Positions 12,199-23,303 of a stretch of DNA of 64,000 bases are shown here, piece after piece (positions within the stretch are counted from its first letter, which is position 1; each line of letters begins with the position of its first letter). The notes under the pieces are model-generated. The model saw only the letters and a list, made by a program, of their open reading frames with translations. It had not been told where the DNA came from and did no database searches. The DNA lies in NCBI GenBank assembly GCA_027946555.1, contig JAPEVC010000175.1, forward strand, positions 1 to 64,000, in the 5' to 3' direction. Origin of the DNA: Gnomoniopsis sp. IMI 355080. Lineage: Eukaryota; Ascomycota; Sordariomycetes; Diaporthales; Gnomoniaceae. The translations under genes and the position numbers were made by a program.

Positions 12199-13385
12199 AT
12201 GAGTGGTGGATGGAACACAAGTAAGTTCTTGGATCTTTTTCAGTAGCTGCACATGCATTTCCGGGTGTTCACAAAGCTAATTGACTATAGTTGAGTCCGA
12301 TGCGGTATGTTTGTCACGCAAAGCTCACCTGTTCAGCAACCAAGAGTGCCCCCCCCTCCAAATTACGCTCTGCGTCTCCCACTTGCAACCCTTATATGCG
12401 ATTCACTCCCGTGCTGATATTCAGATCGTAGGGAGTCTTCACGTTCCTCCTCGATAATTTAGGTGTTAAGAATGTCCAATTCGAGGAGCTGATTTCCATG
12501 GACCCCGACATGTTAGCCCAGCTACATCCGGTCTACGGCGTTATCTTCCTCTTCAAATACCCGACCGATACTCCCTATACCTCCGCCGAGAAGCCTCTTG
12601 AAGGAGCTTTCGACCACGAAGCTGCCCAGCGCCACTTCTTCGCCGCCCAGACTATACAAAACGCCTGCGGAACCCAGGCTCTCCTCTCAGTGCTCATGAA
12701 TAAGCAGAACCCCAACGGTCCTGAAGGCCGTGAGGCAGGCTATATCGACGTTGGCGAGCGTCTGCGCGACTTCCGCGAGTTCACTATGGAGCTGCCACCT
12801 GAGTTCCGTGGCGAGGCGTTGTCCAATAGCGAGCTGATTCGAGATGTACACAACTCGTTTGCAAAGAGCAGTCCTTTCGCCGATGAGACACAGAGGACGA
12901 CAGGCGAGGCCGAGGACGTCTATCATTTCGTGGCCTACACCCCTATTGACGGTGTTCTCTACGAGATGGATGGTTTGCAGCCTGCTCCCATAAGTCATGG
13001 GCCTTGTAAGCAGGAGCAATTTCCTGCTAAGGTGATGGAGGTCCTCCAGCGGCGCATCAATCGTTACGATACCTCAGAAATCAGATTCAATCTGCTGGCC
13101 ATGGTCCGGGATCTGCGCATCCAGGCCAGGGAACTCGGTGATTTAGAGATGCTTGAGCGAGAGGAGAAGAAGCGCAGGGACTGGCGCTTTGAAAATGCTC
13201 TGCGCCGGCACAACTTTGTGGGTTTTGCAGGCGAGGTACTGAAAGGAGTGGTGGCGCAAAAATTGAAAGCGGGCGGCGAGGTCAAATACAAGGAATGGGT
13301 GGAAGAAGCGACTTCGAAGATGAGACTGAGGCTCGAGAACAAGAAAAGGGCGGGCATAGAGGGCGACGTGGATATGGGCGGCTGA
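12199..13385 (+). CDS. Ubiquitin carboxyl-terminal hydrolase, UCH37/UCHL5 type (peptidase C12)
   Basis: Exons: 12199-12220 (22 nt), 12291-12304 (14 nt) and 12432-13385; 329 aa. Splicing yields MSGGWNTIESDA, then GVFTFLLDNLGV, the expected start of a UCH domain. Catalytic positions: oxyanion Gln85 and nucleophile Cys91 in QTIQNACGTQ, His177 in VYHFVAY, Asp192 in LYEMDGLQ. The Cys/His/Asp layout and the 15-residue His-Asp spacing match UCHL5. The C-terminal KEKE-rich, helical tail ending in a basic/acidic stretch corresponds to the UCH37-like domain, which in animals and S. pombe (Uch2) docks on the proteasome. The expected role is removal of ubiquitin from proteasome-bound substrates. The two minute 5' exons are easily missed, and an annotation starting at internal ATG 12498 would lose the first 34 residues. 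Confidence 0.93.
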
Positions 13386-14749
13386 GCGATTACCACACGG
13401 AGACATTTAGGTTTTTCTCAACGACCTCCCACTGATTTCTACCCCTTGAAGGCCATTCTTACCGCTCAATCACGTCTCTTGATCCTGTGTCTGAATTCCT
13501 GTGGTTGAAGCAGTGGACGGTCAGGACCCTGGTGTCTGTCACATGTGTGATGGCGCTGACCATGCCCAGATACCGTACACCTATCGATTGAAGAGGTCTA
13601 TGTATGCGAGCCTGACGGGGCGCGGACGCCTCCTCGTCATAGCCTATGCGGCATACGAGGCGCTTCTTGTCGAGAAGTGACAATGAGATCGACTTCGCCA
13701 ATATCGTCACCACTCTCGTACGACCTTGACTCGCCGGTTGTTGTCTGATCTACCCGGGGAACGCGCTGAGTTTGTGGACCAAAAATAATATCGACCTGGA
13801 GTATTCTGTGACCATTTGGTCTGGCCGTGCAGCGCTGTGGCTCTTGCTCTGTGAGAGAGCATGGACTGTTCAAGCTGAGGTTACGAAAGGACGCTCGGGG
13901 CAGCCTTGCTCTTTGGTCACATACACCGAAGTCCACCAAAAGGGCGATGCTGATTGAGCCGTCCATGACTCTGGGCTGGATCGGGTGGTTGCAGACCGGC
14001 GCTGGATCTCACCGCGTCTACTGGACTATGCCCTGTCCTGGCACTGATGAGAGTACAGCATAGACGCAACTGCCTCCGTTTTGACTTATTGAAGTTACTC
14101 TTGATGTTGGCGACATGGGCCCATCGCAATTTCTACCGTTGGAGAGAGGGAACAAAAGTGCTATTCGGCCCGGACTGCAAGATCAGCTTCGATCAGAGGA
14201 TTCAAGGAGACTACAGCTAGGGATTGAATGTTGAATCCAGTCCGGTTGATGATGTCAATTTGTAATTGACCAACATGCGAGCTTTCGTGTGCCTACAGGT
14301 TACTTTCTCGAAAATGTCGAACGAGTTGAGAACGGAATGGCGAACAAGCAACTCACGCTAAGCTCCCACTGGGCGGGTGTCGCAGAACGATCACATCGCC
14401 GGACTTAGGGTTCCTGTGCACAAAAGACGAATTTAAGGGTCTGCTGAGGTCACATCGGGCGTCTTTGAAGCTACCGACTTGACAGCCTCTGATAGTACTC
14501 TTTTTTCCTTCTAGGGACGGGGGCTAGTGCTATGAACGAAGGTGTCTCCAAGAACTGTGTTATTCAGCCTTGGATGTAGCTCTGCAAATGCTGATTTGGC
14601 TGTGGTCAGTCATAGGAGTGCCATAGCATACGAAAGCACAAGATCACAGTGTTGGCTTGTTTCAGTCCACATCGCCGGGCAGCTGTGACACGGTAGCTTG
14701 ATGGCGGCTTGAGCGCATCCCGTCGTCCACTACATCAGCGCCAATATTC
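13386..14749. other. Intergenic between two converging genes
   Basis: The UCH gene (plus) and the sedolisin gene (minus) converge here. Small frames (13637-13966 minus, 13772-13957 plus) have no recognisable product. Nothing else seen. Confidence 0.6.
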
Positions 14750-16745
14750 TCAAGGCAGAGCTAGGAAGACCTCTTTCAGACCCTGCCACTGCGGCGTTCC
14801 CAGCCCAGAAACAGGATCCCAGCCGGGCACCGCCTCAAAACCTTCCACTAGTCCGTTGCACATGTCATTATCTCCCACTTGTATGTCCCGAAAGATGCGA
14901 CTTGCGTTAGCATACAGCACAGGATTCACAAATCCGACGGTACTTTTACCAACAGCCAACCTTTCTTCATTCACCAAGTTGAGCATCGCTGCGAACAGTG
15001 GAGCTGCCGCACTCGTTCCAACTTCCGTAGTCAACTCTCCATTCTCGGCCACTGCGATGTTCAACCCCACGGCTGCTAGGTCGGGCACGCCCCGGCCAGA
15101 TGCGTTAAAGAGACCGGTCAAGTTTGTAGGATTGTAGTCGGCAAAGTAAGCACCTATTGCGTCCTGTTGGTAGCTCGGGGCGGCGTAGAAGCTCGAAAAC
15201 CCACCGCCGCTCGCCCAACCATCGCCCTGCACTACCCTCTCTGTGCCGTCGGCGAGAAGCTGTGTCGCTCCGACAGTTGTCACATACGGGCAGTTGGCGG
15301 GGCTTTGGACAGTGAAGGGGCCGAGGTCGCTCCCGTGGCAGGCTCCTGAATCTATAGTGCCGGTATCGCCTGCAGCGATCACGATGGAGACACCCATGAG
15401 GCCAAATTTGAGGAACCTGGCAATGAGATTAGCTACGCCATATCGTTTGGCACTCGAGAAAGGGTCCTGCTGACTCATCGCATTGGCGCCTTTGGTATGC
15501 CTCAGTGTACGTCGTCTCTGCTCTAGAGTAGGACATGGAAATCACATTTGTTGGGCTGTACACACCACACATCTCCGGCAACTTGTACGTTCCAGGGTCA
15601 TAGGTGCCTCCCCCAACAGCAGTCACTGTTTTGTTGTTCGGGTAGACAGGATCGTATTCGGGGTTGTCGCCCGTCTCTCCGTAGGCCGAGGAGTTGCAGT
15701 AGGAACCATCGAGCGCGTCCAGAAAGGTATTGAACAAGCCTAATGTGGACGCGCTGTACAAGTTGTAGTACACATCATCAACCTGAAAGACTGTGATATT
15801 CTGTGGGTAAATGATAGGCCATGCAACCTGGATGTCAAGGTCCGCTTCCGCGGCATACGTTGTATATAGATCATCCGGGTCATCGTAGAACCAGGCAGCC
15901 TGATCGATGCTCAGATTTCGCGGCCTCGAACCCAGGGGAATGTCGGGCGCGTAGTTGTCGAAGAATAGATCCAAGTCTTGGTACTGATACCACGAGGATG
16001 ACTCATAGATGCCCAGTGAGTTATTCGCGTTGGCTTTGTCTGCAGTAGGCAATCCGTAGAGCTCTTTGATGCAGGCTGGCGTAACGAGGGATGCGCATGT
16101 AGTATTGCCTGAAATCTGGCGCCGGTCGCTACTCGCTCTCTTTCTCCTCTTGCTGCCAAGGTCTGGTGTGAGTTCGCCCAGCACCACTCCTGGGAAGACA
16201 AAGTCGATATGTTCTGCCAGATCCTCGGGCACGCTATAATGATCCACACCGGCGGCCATCGACTCCTGGGATTCGTGCTCGTACAGCCAGTACTCGGTAC
16301 TCAACAGTGCCTCAGCCTCGCCTATCGACGATTGGAAGCTCAGCCAGCCTCTACTGGGCCCAAGGGTTAATTTCTTCCTGTCAATACCCAACGTCGATGT
16401 AACCCAGGCGATAGCAGCTTGCACTGTCTCCTCCGAGGGAACAAAAGCCTCCAACACCTCCTCTGGCGACCAGTGCTGTCCATATTTGGGAGATGCTGGA
16501 TCGGATATCTCCATGAGCGCATTATGGGCTTGAAGATTACTCGGTTGCTTCAGGCCGATGCGCATCTCAATTGATTCGTCTTGTGAGATCCGCTCATGTT
16601 TGGACCATGGTGATTGCTGGTCTGTGTCGCGTCTCTCATGGACTACAGAGCGTTTTGGTGCCACTGCCGCCGAGAGAGACGAGGACGGCAGACCGAGGAG
16701 GACAGTGGCTAGTAGCAACGGCAGGAGTCTCGCCCGGAATGCCAT
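14750..16745 (-). CDS. Secreted sedolisin-family serine-carboxyl peptidase (tripeptidyl-peptidase type, S53)
   Basis: Exons 16745-15475 and 15416-14750 are separated by a 58-nt intron (GTCAGC donor, GCTAATC branch, CAG acceptor); 645 aa. ATG 16745 opens a classic signal peptide (MAFRARLLPLLLATVLLGLP). A pro-kumamolisin propeptide follows, ending near a basic processing site KRRKR at 199-203. The mature domain carries the sedolisin catalytic set: Glu300 and Asp304 in AEADLDIQ, Asp441 in IAAGDTG, and Ser559 in GTSAAAP. The calcium-binding end is visible as DIQVGDN and GWDPVSGLGTP. Several N-glycosylation sequons occur. These enzymes work extracellularly at acid pH and release tripeptides or cut internally; which specificity applies here cannot be read from sequence. 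It converges with the UCH gene. Confidence 0.94.
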
Positions 16746-17647
16746 GATGGTGGTCACTGCAAATGATCCCACTACGGCGCTCTTTTATCGGCGCAGCTTA
16801 CAAACAATTGCACTGCTGCGAAAATTGGAACCGGAGTTTTACAGCTACAGCGTCTAACTATGTACTGCTAATATATATTGCTCCAGCGTCACGGCCTTTG
16901 CAATATAGTCTTATGTTAAACGGCCGGAAATTTGTCATGTTGAATGCCAAGGCCTCGGTTGCCATATTCTCGTATCCCGTACTCGTGTAGTGCCTCTTTC
17001 CATGCAGTCAAAGCAATCTAGGAGCAAATCCTTACCATAAGAAGCAGCTCCCTCACTGACAGCGCACGATGGCCCTTCATGTGTGGGTCGGGTCAGAATA
17101 AACATGGCGACCTTCCAGCCCTTCACGCTAATCTCTACAGCATGTCAGACTACCCAACTACCTACCGGCTCCACTCATCCTCGCATCCAGGATCAGAATA
17201 CCGTTCAGACTGTCCAGGGTATTTGGCTACATCAACGAAGATCCCAAATCCACCTTGCCCCAAACGCAATACCGGAATAGGTCAAGATGGACGCCATGCC
17301 AAAGAAAAATATCCGCGCCAATGGCAAGTTAGATCTACTTCGCGTCTCCTTTCTTCTCGTGTTTCCCTATCATATTCATTCCATCCAGTGCCCAATCGCC
17401 AGCCCCGTTTTATCAGCGCCGTAGGTAACTAATCAGAGAATTGTTGTGTCGACACCGGAGACTGATCATCTGCTGGACGAAGTCATGTGCGTCTGCTCCG
17501 GAGAATCGCAAGACCAACTTCGATAAACCCCGCCTTTGTTTTTGAATCACTCGCCTTGTCTTTATGACTTCAGGTATATCCAATGCTTCGTCTTGATTCT
17601 GTTTCGGCTCTTCCATCTGCCAATTAGTTCTATCTTTATCTTGGGCC
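16746..17647. other. Intergenic: sedolisin promoter side and 3' flank of the N2227 gene
   Basis: The sedolisin and N2227-family genes are arranged in tandem on the minus strand, so this is the upstream region of the first and the downstream region of the second. Small plus-strand frames (17079-17432) show no recognisable product. Confidence 0.6.
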
Positions 17648-19437
17648 TCAGGGTGTGACTACAGGCTTCCGCGCCACCCAGAAGGTACCCTGATAGACCG
17701 TCTGCAGCATGCTCTCCGAGTCCTGAATATAAGGCGCGGGGATATTCATTTCCTTCTTCTCGACCACGAAGCCAATCTTCGCCACCAACGCCATTACCTC
17801 GTCGTCCGATAACTCAAAGCTGCCAGGGTCAGCGATACCCGACGAGTTCCTGGCGTCGTGCTCGCCATCGCCGTCGTCGTCGTGGCCGTGGTTACCAGGA
17901 GCATTGTTCTCGAAATGCCAGAGCAGTGGGCCGAAATTGAGGAGAACGCCGCCGGGCTTGAGGCACTTTGACCTTCAGATTCAGTAAGCTGTATTTCACT
18001 GCTTCTTTTTCTGGAGGTGTTTGAAGAATACCCAAGAACAATGCCAAGTGAAGGGCCCCTGGAGCGAGTCTTTTACCCACAAGGACACCTCGTATTGCGT
18101 CTCGGCCAACTTATTAGGGAGGTTCGTATGAGAGAAAGGGTCACTCACGTAGTAGATGGTCTCGAGGTAACGTATCAGGTTGGGTGCGGTGTCAAGGAAA
18201 AACACCGTGACAACGGCATCATAGGTGTCTGCATGCTCGTCGTCGCTGTACAGGCAGAGGAAGTCTGCTGCGCACATATCCATCGTACCGGTACTCTGGG
18301 CCTCAGACATTGCGGTGCCCGGATGAACATCAGGTATCTTGTAGCCCTGGAGGTGGCGCTCGCGGGTAGTATGATTTGAGAACGTGTGGATCCAGGGGTG
18401 GATTGTATGCTGACCGGCGGATTCGGCGAAGTTCAGAATGTAGGATGAAGCGATAAGCTGGTGGTAAGAGATCTCATTTCCCTCCGCAGCACATCCTTCT
18501 AGGCTCAGGTCGAACACCAGACGGCCCAAACCAGCACCAGGGACTAGAACCTTCAGGCGCTCGACTTCGGGCTTGTTTGCGCGCTCATTAGCCAGCGCAC
18601 GCTTGACAGGGCCGTAACAGGCCTCGCGCTCCTCGGCGCCTTCGGCAGACCAGTCGCGGTAGAATTGACGGAGCGTGCTCCTCGCCTTGTCGATATCGCC
18701 ATACTTAGCGACGCCAACCCAGGGCTCAGGCATGACCTGGAAGCGACCCTCGTCGGTGTTCTCGTAAACCTGGAAGCTTCTAAGTCCAAATTTGACGATA
18801 TCCCGAGCGAGTCTAGCATTGGAATCAATAGCGTCGTCGATCTTGTCCAGAGTCTCGAGGTAATTGAATGGTGGCGCAGCAAGCATCTTCCAATGAGCCT
18901 CAGGCAAGGCGTAGAAGGTCTGGCGGCGCAAATGTGTGCAGTTGAAATGGGCCACCCGTCCATATTGCCTGTCGAACGGTCGTCAGAATTTGAACAAAAG
19001 CATACATGGAAACCATAGCAAATGTAAAGTCAAGCAAGCTTTGGTCTATCAGTATCTGCTCTCCCTTTTTCAGCACAGCACTAGTGTGGAGCTGAAGGCC
19101 ATGAAATGGGCAGGTCAAGGGCAGTCAGGCCAAAAGAAGCGAATATGGCTCTCCGTTGCAACATCAACAGACCCAAGAAAGACCGATTCCCGCGGGGAAG
19201 TCTTTGCCGTGTACAGATGAGGCTTTTATAGGAGAGCACAAGTCGTGTGAATGGGGTAGGTGGCTGGGTATGAAACAAAATTGGATGAGAAGAAGAGTGT
19301 ACTGACAGAAACGAGTCCAGAGCACAGAACATGACTCTGGCCTCCTCAGGGTCATCAGTGGTCTTGTCAATGCCCTGCCAATCGCCTTCATCCATTTGAT
19401 CAAGACCATCCATCTTCTCTTGGTTCGGACTGGTCAT
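17648..19437 (-). CDS. N2227-like protein, carnosine N-methyltransferase family
   Basis: Exons: 19437-19307, 18968-18149 and 17965-17648; 422 aa. The introns are long for this window (338 and 183 nt). The first exon ends EEARVMFCALDSF and joins to LQYGRVAHFNCTHLRRQTFYALP, as in the family. The SAM site is VPGAGLGR at about 186-193, and the family hallmark CLKPGGVLLNFGPLLWHF starts exon 3. Human and yeast members (CARNMT1, YNL092W) methylate carnosine to anserine. Filamentous fungi are not known to make carnosine, so the substrate here may be another histidine-containing peptide or protein (inference). Intron 2 has no stop for its first 50 codons, so its retention would give a protein lacking the last conserved block. 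Confidence 0.88.
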
Positions 19438-20409
19438 GTTCTATAAGAAGACAGAGTTCTCAGTGGTGAGAAAGACTTCTCATTGGCAGCAAATCTTTCT
19501 GGGGGATGATAAGTTGGCAGGCATAAGGCCGTGGGGAAAGAGAGCGTGTCGAGGAAGTCTTCGCCCGCGGGGAAGATAGTCCTCTGAGTGAGGATGATGG
19601 CTTGGAGCAACAGCTATTTCCCAATTGAGTCATGGAAAATTTTCATTGGGAGAGAAAGTCTCGTTGATGAGAATGCCAACGAAGAAGACTTACGGGCTGA
19701 TCAAAGGCACTGAAATTGCAAGCCCACAAAGGCAATACACCCAAGTTGAGGAAGTATCAAACAGCTAGGTTTAGGTGGTGGTGGAAACCCAGGTATGATA
19801 GTGATATTCAGGCTAGATTTCCGGCCTTCAAGAGTGGACTGGTCATAAGCTTCCTAGATTAGCTTGATAATCTGTGAGACCTGTAAGTATGTGGTTCTCA
19901 ACGAGTATAATTGTGTCCAGCCTGGTTTATGAAGTTTTGGGTAGTTACTTTTCGTATTGCAGGCTCCCTAACGTTGCTGGGAAATGGTGTTGAGGATACG
20001 CAGGACGGGCTCCTGGAGGTGATGAGGATGACAGACTTGATCACCGATACATACTCGGTTAGGAGTTACAAAGATTCATCTTTGCCTTATGACAGAGGGA
20101 GAGAGAGACGGAGATCATAAAGAGAGTGTATGCAAGGCTTGTTGTTTCTCCTATGGCAGAGATGGATGAGTGAGTCTTGGCCACCAAATTCAGCGCCGAG
20201 TGGTTTGCTGCATAACCGAAAAAGCGGGTCCAGCTGGAGCCCCAAGCTGCGCGTCCACACGCACCACAGTACCTTCCGCTGGAGATCCCTGGGGCTTGTG
20301 AATGGCAGCAAACCACCTGCACTCATCTCTACACCTCACCTCACAAAATCAGACAACTCCACTTACAGGCAAGAGTCCAGTCCACCTCACTATCCTCCGA
20401 GCCGTAAAT
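19438..20409. other. Divergent promoter region between N2227 and PAC4-like genes
   Basis: The two flanking genes diverge from here. The region has scattered short repeats (GAGAAAG-type boxes and a CCCGCGGGGAAG copy at 19564-19575 also present in intron 1 at 19189-19200). No gene recognised. An in-frame upstream ATG for the PAC4-like gene lies at 20302. Confidence 0.55.
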
Positions 20410-20929
20410 ATGACATCCCAAACAAAGACATTCCAACTCTCATTTCCGCTGCCGCGGTCTCTCGACACACGTATCTACGTCCACTTGACGGTGCGAGCCA
20501 AGTCTGTCATGATCTTCTTAACCACCGCCGCGACAGAGGAGGTGGGAACACCGCCAGCCATGGGATCCTTCGTTTACGCTCTGCCCGATGTAAGCAGTCT
20601 TTGTTACGCCACCTTGCCCCGTCATGTCATGATGCTCACACTGACCGTTTCTTTAGAAATTCAACCCAACACAGCCAATCTCAACGCCACTGTTCAGCGT
20701 CGAGTCCTCGGTGGATCTCACATCGCGCTTGGCACGTCTCTTTGCCAAGAAGACGGGTCTTCCTGTCTATGTGGGCAGCTCGCTGAGTCTTTCGGGCGCC
20801 GGGCTTGGTGGTACCGTCGAGGAGGAGATGGAGGCTTTCCGGAAAGTGGTTGACGTGGTTACGGAGAAGCTGCAGAGTTCCTTAGGAATCACGAACGGGG
20901 TGGCTGAGATGACGATGAACAGCTCATGA
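20410..20929 (+). CDS. PAC4: Proteasome assembly chaperone 4-like protein
   Basis: Exons 20410-20589 and 20657-20929 flank a 67-nt intron (GTAAGC donor, CTGAC branch, TTTAG acceptor); 150 aa. The fold is recognisable from the beta-strand segment DTRIYVHLTVRAKSVMIFLT, the GSFVYALPD turn and the end segment EEEMEAFRKVVDVVTEKL. PAC4 (PSMG4; Poc4 in yeast) pairs with PAC3 to guide alpha-ring assembly of the 20S proteasome. ATG 20410 (MTSQTKTFQLSFPLPR) is chosen because homologs begin close to this point. ATG 20302 is in frame and would add 36 low-complexity residues. Confidence 0.82.
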
Positions 20930-23303
20930 TGAGAGCAGCCTGTCTGTCCATGTTCAGCACTTAGGAAGAGGAAAGCTTGGCATCTTTCGTCAAGGATGAG
21001 ACGTTGTCCGGATAGGGCAAGCCACATAGGGAAGGCGAGCGTCACGCTAAAAGTCTTCGCTTCTGTCTGAAAAGGAGAGAGAGCGAGACAGAACCGGGCT
21101 GTGACACCTCGCTCGGCAAGCCTGCGAGGATATGCGAGCAGACACCTACAGTGTCAATGCCCATCACCAAGGATGCCGGAAGGTCGACCCAATTGGCCGC
21201 GCTACACAAACCTTTTGACGGAAATTGCAAAGCCTGCAGAAAAGGGCGCGCAGAGCGAGTCTGGCCAAGCTCCTACCCAGGCATTGTGTAGTATATCAGT
21301 CTCAAGGGCACTTTGTGTCAAGCTGGATTGATTGACCATCAAGGTACACGTGCAAATCGGACTCAATTTCAAACTGGAATTCGCAACAGTTCAGTCATAT
21401 CTCTGGCAAATCTATGCTCTTCTACTTGACCTGGTAGGCCCGACTATTATGTTATCATGTGAACTCCGACCAGATTGATGGGGCCTGAAGCACATGGTAT
21501 GGAACTTCATAAGCACAAGCACACAGTCACCCGTGAAGCATCGTTTGTTTGCGCAAGAAGCCCGCGACGGACATCCTATTCGGGCTTGCTTTGGCAGAAA
21601 CAGAATTGGACGCTACGAGTGGAGGGGACACAGCAGCGACCTGGCATGATTTTCTTCAGATCAATCCGTGCCTGGCCACGTCGAAGCGATCTTCTCGGCT
21701 GAGTCCAAAGATTCTGGCAGCCGTCCAGCCGGGACAGGCCAAACTAACACATCTGTTGCTCCGGGCTCGAAGATTGTGGCTTTCGTGCCCCTTGGCCTGG
21801 ACAGACTGCCTGGTTTTGGCCTGCCCTTGTTTTGCCATGTCCAGGTTGTGCGCGTACTTCTACCTGGATCCTGTGTAATTGGCCACAACATGACATGCTG
21901 GGAGTTCCACCGAGTCTGCATGAATGTCAACCAAGCTCAACGTTGAGAGACGGCGGCAGTAAGAATAGATTGCTTCCCTGGGCGCTCCCGCTTTGTGCAG
22001 CGTCACTGTGCATGGCTGTTGGATTCCTCCCACGTCAACTACCTCTATGGAGCACCGTCGGTGTCGAAGCGAAGAAGCAACAAGGCCGTTTACCGGTCTA
22101 CCGATTTAGCGTAGCGGCGTTCAAGCTAGTAAGTCCTTGTGAGTGTGTGATAGGAGAATGGGGGTGGGCTAGTGGGGCTCCGGTGTGGGTTATATTGAAA
22201 CTCTACGGTTGATACAAAACACTGACGGTATTTTCAATGGCCCATATAGGAATGCAACATAAAATGGCACATGGTCCAACCATAGGATTCTATGTGACAT
22301 GCCATCAGACAACAATAGGAAGGCCTTCCTAAGGGAGGCCATCGAGTACAAGGTAAGAATCCTTGTTATGCAACGAAGACTGTTTTGTGGGGCTCTAGGT
22401 TTTCTTCAGATTCCCGGCCACCTGTGCTGGTATCAAGTTAGAGAAGTATTTTACCAATCACAAGAGGTGTCCAACCTGGCCTCTGATACTGATCGCCTTC
22501 AAATGGGTGTCATGCACCTTTAAGTCACTTGCCTAGGTATGTAAATATGGTTGATGGGGTCACCGCTACAGCGTGGTACTATAGATAATACTGCTGCTTC
22601 TCCTGATGAATAGCAACAGCCTTTCAAAGTTTTCGAACAGGTCGAACCAATTAATTTCTGGCAAGTCTAGGTAGACTCCAGAGCAAAATTCTACTATGTG
22701 CATGCACTGCACCATCCCTGGCCAGATGGACCCTGCTCTGCTCCGTCAGTCCCCTCAACCGAGTCGCAAACCAAGCTATGTCCCACTATTGATAGAATAT
22801 CAACCTCGGATTCCTTGTTGTACACCGTAACACCATGTTCCATTGAATAATCTCGGTATGTGAAAGAGATATGTGAAACATTGTGTCAGAAGCATTTTTT
22901 TTTAGTATAGAACAGGCTGTTAAGTACAGGTCGCTATAACTCTAGAGTGCTATAGTCTTTAGCAGCCCGCGGGCTCTAGGCCAGTTCCGTAGAGGGGTTG
23001 CAGGCTCTGGAGACCCCTGTTCAAAAGCACGACCCCACCATTCGAGGGTCTTGCACTGCACACTGCAACCAAAGGCACCTCCCACTCACTCGACCTGTTC
23101 TGCCGCGCCTCCCAAGCAGCCTTCTTTTCTCCACCACACTTCATCCCACGACCTGATATCTACCACAGCTTGTCAGCCAAACGCCTAAGCCTGAGTCTTG
23201 GATCTCTCTCCACTGACACTACTTGGCTGTTGTGGTGGTGGTGCCCTGCTGCACTCCCAACACTTTCCTTCCATTTCCTATCTTCCACCTCCCATTTTCC
23301 ATC
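20930..23303. other. Intergenic, 2.4 kb
   Basis: No frame here resembles a known protein. Overlapping open frames at 21475-22212 (plus) and 21661-21930 (minus) are short and compositionally random. The last 350 bases are CT-rich leader/promoter of the transportin gene. Confidence 0.6.

Noticed and set aside
19189..19575. Shared CCCGCGGGGAAG copies and GAGAAAG boxes around the N2227 gene start
   Set aside because: Too short and imperfect to separate from chance or common promoter composition.
20302..20409. Upstream in-frame ATG of the PAC4-like gene
   Set aside because: It would add 36 residues of low-complexity sequence not expected in this small chaperone; ATG 20410 gives the usual length.
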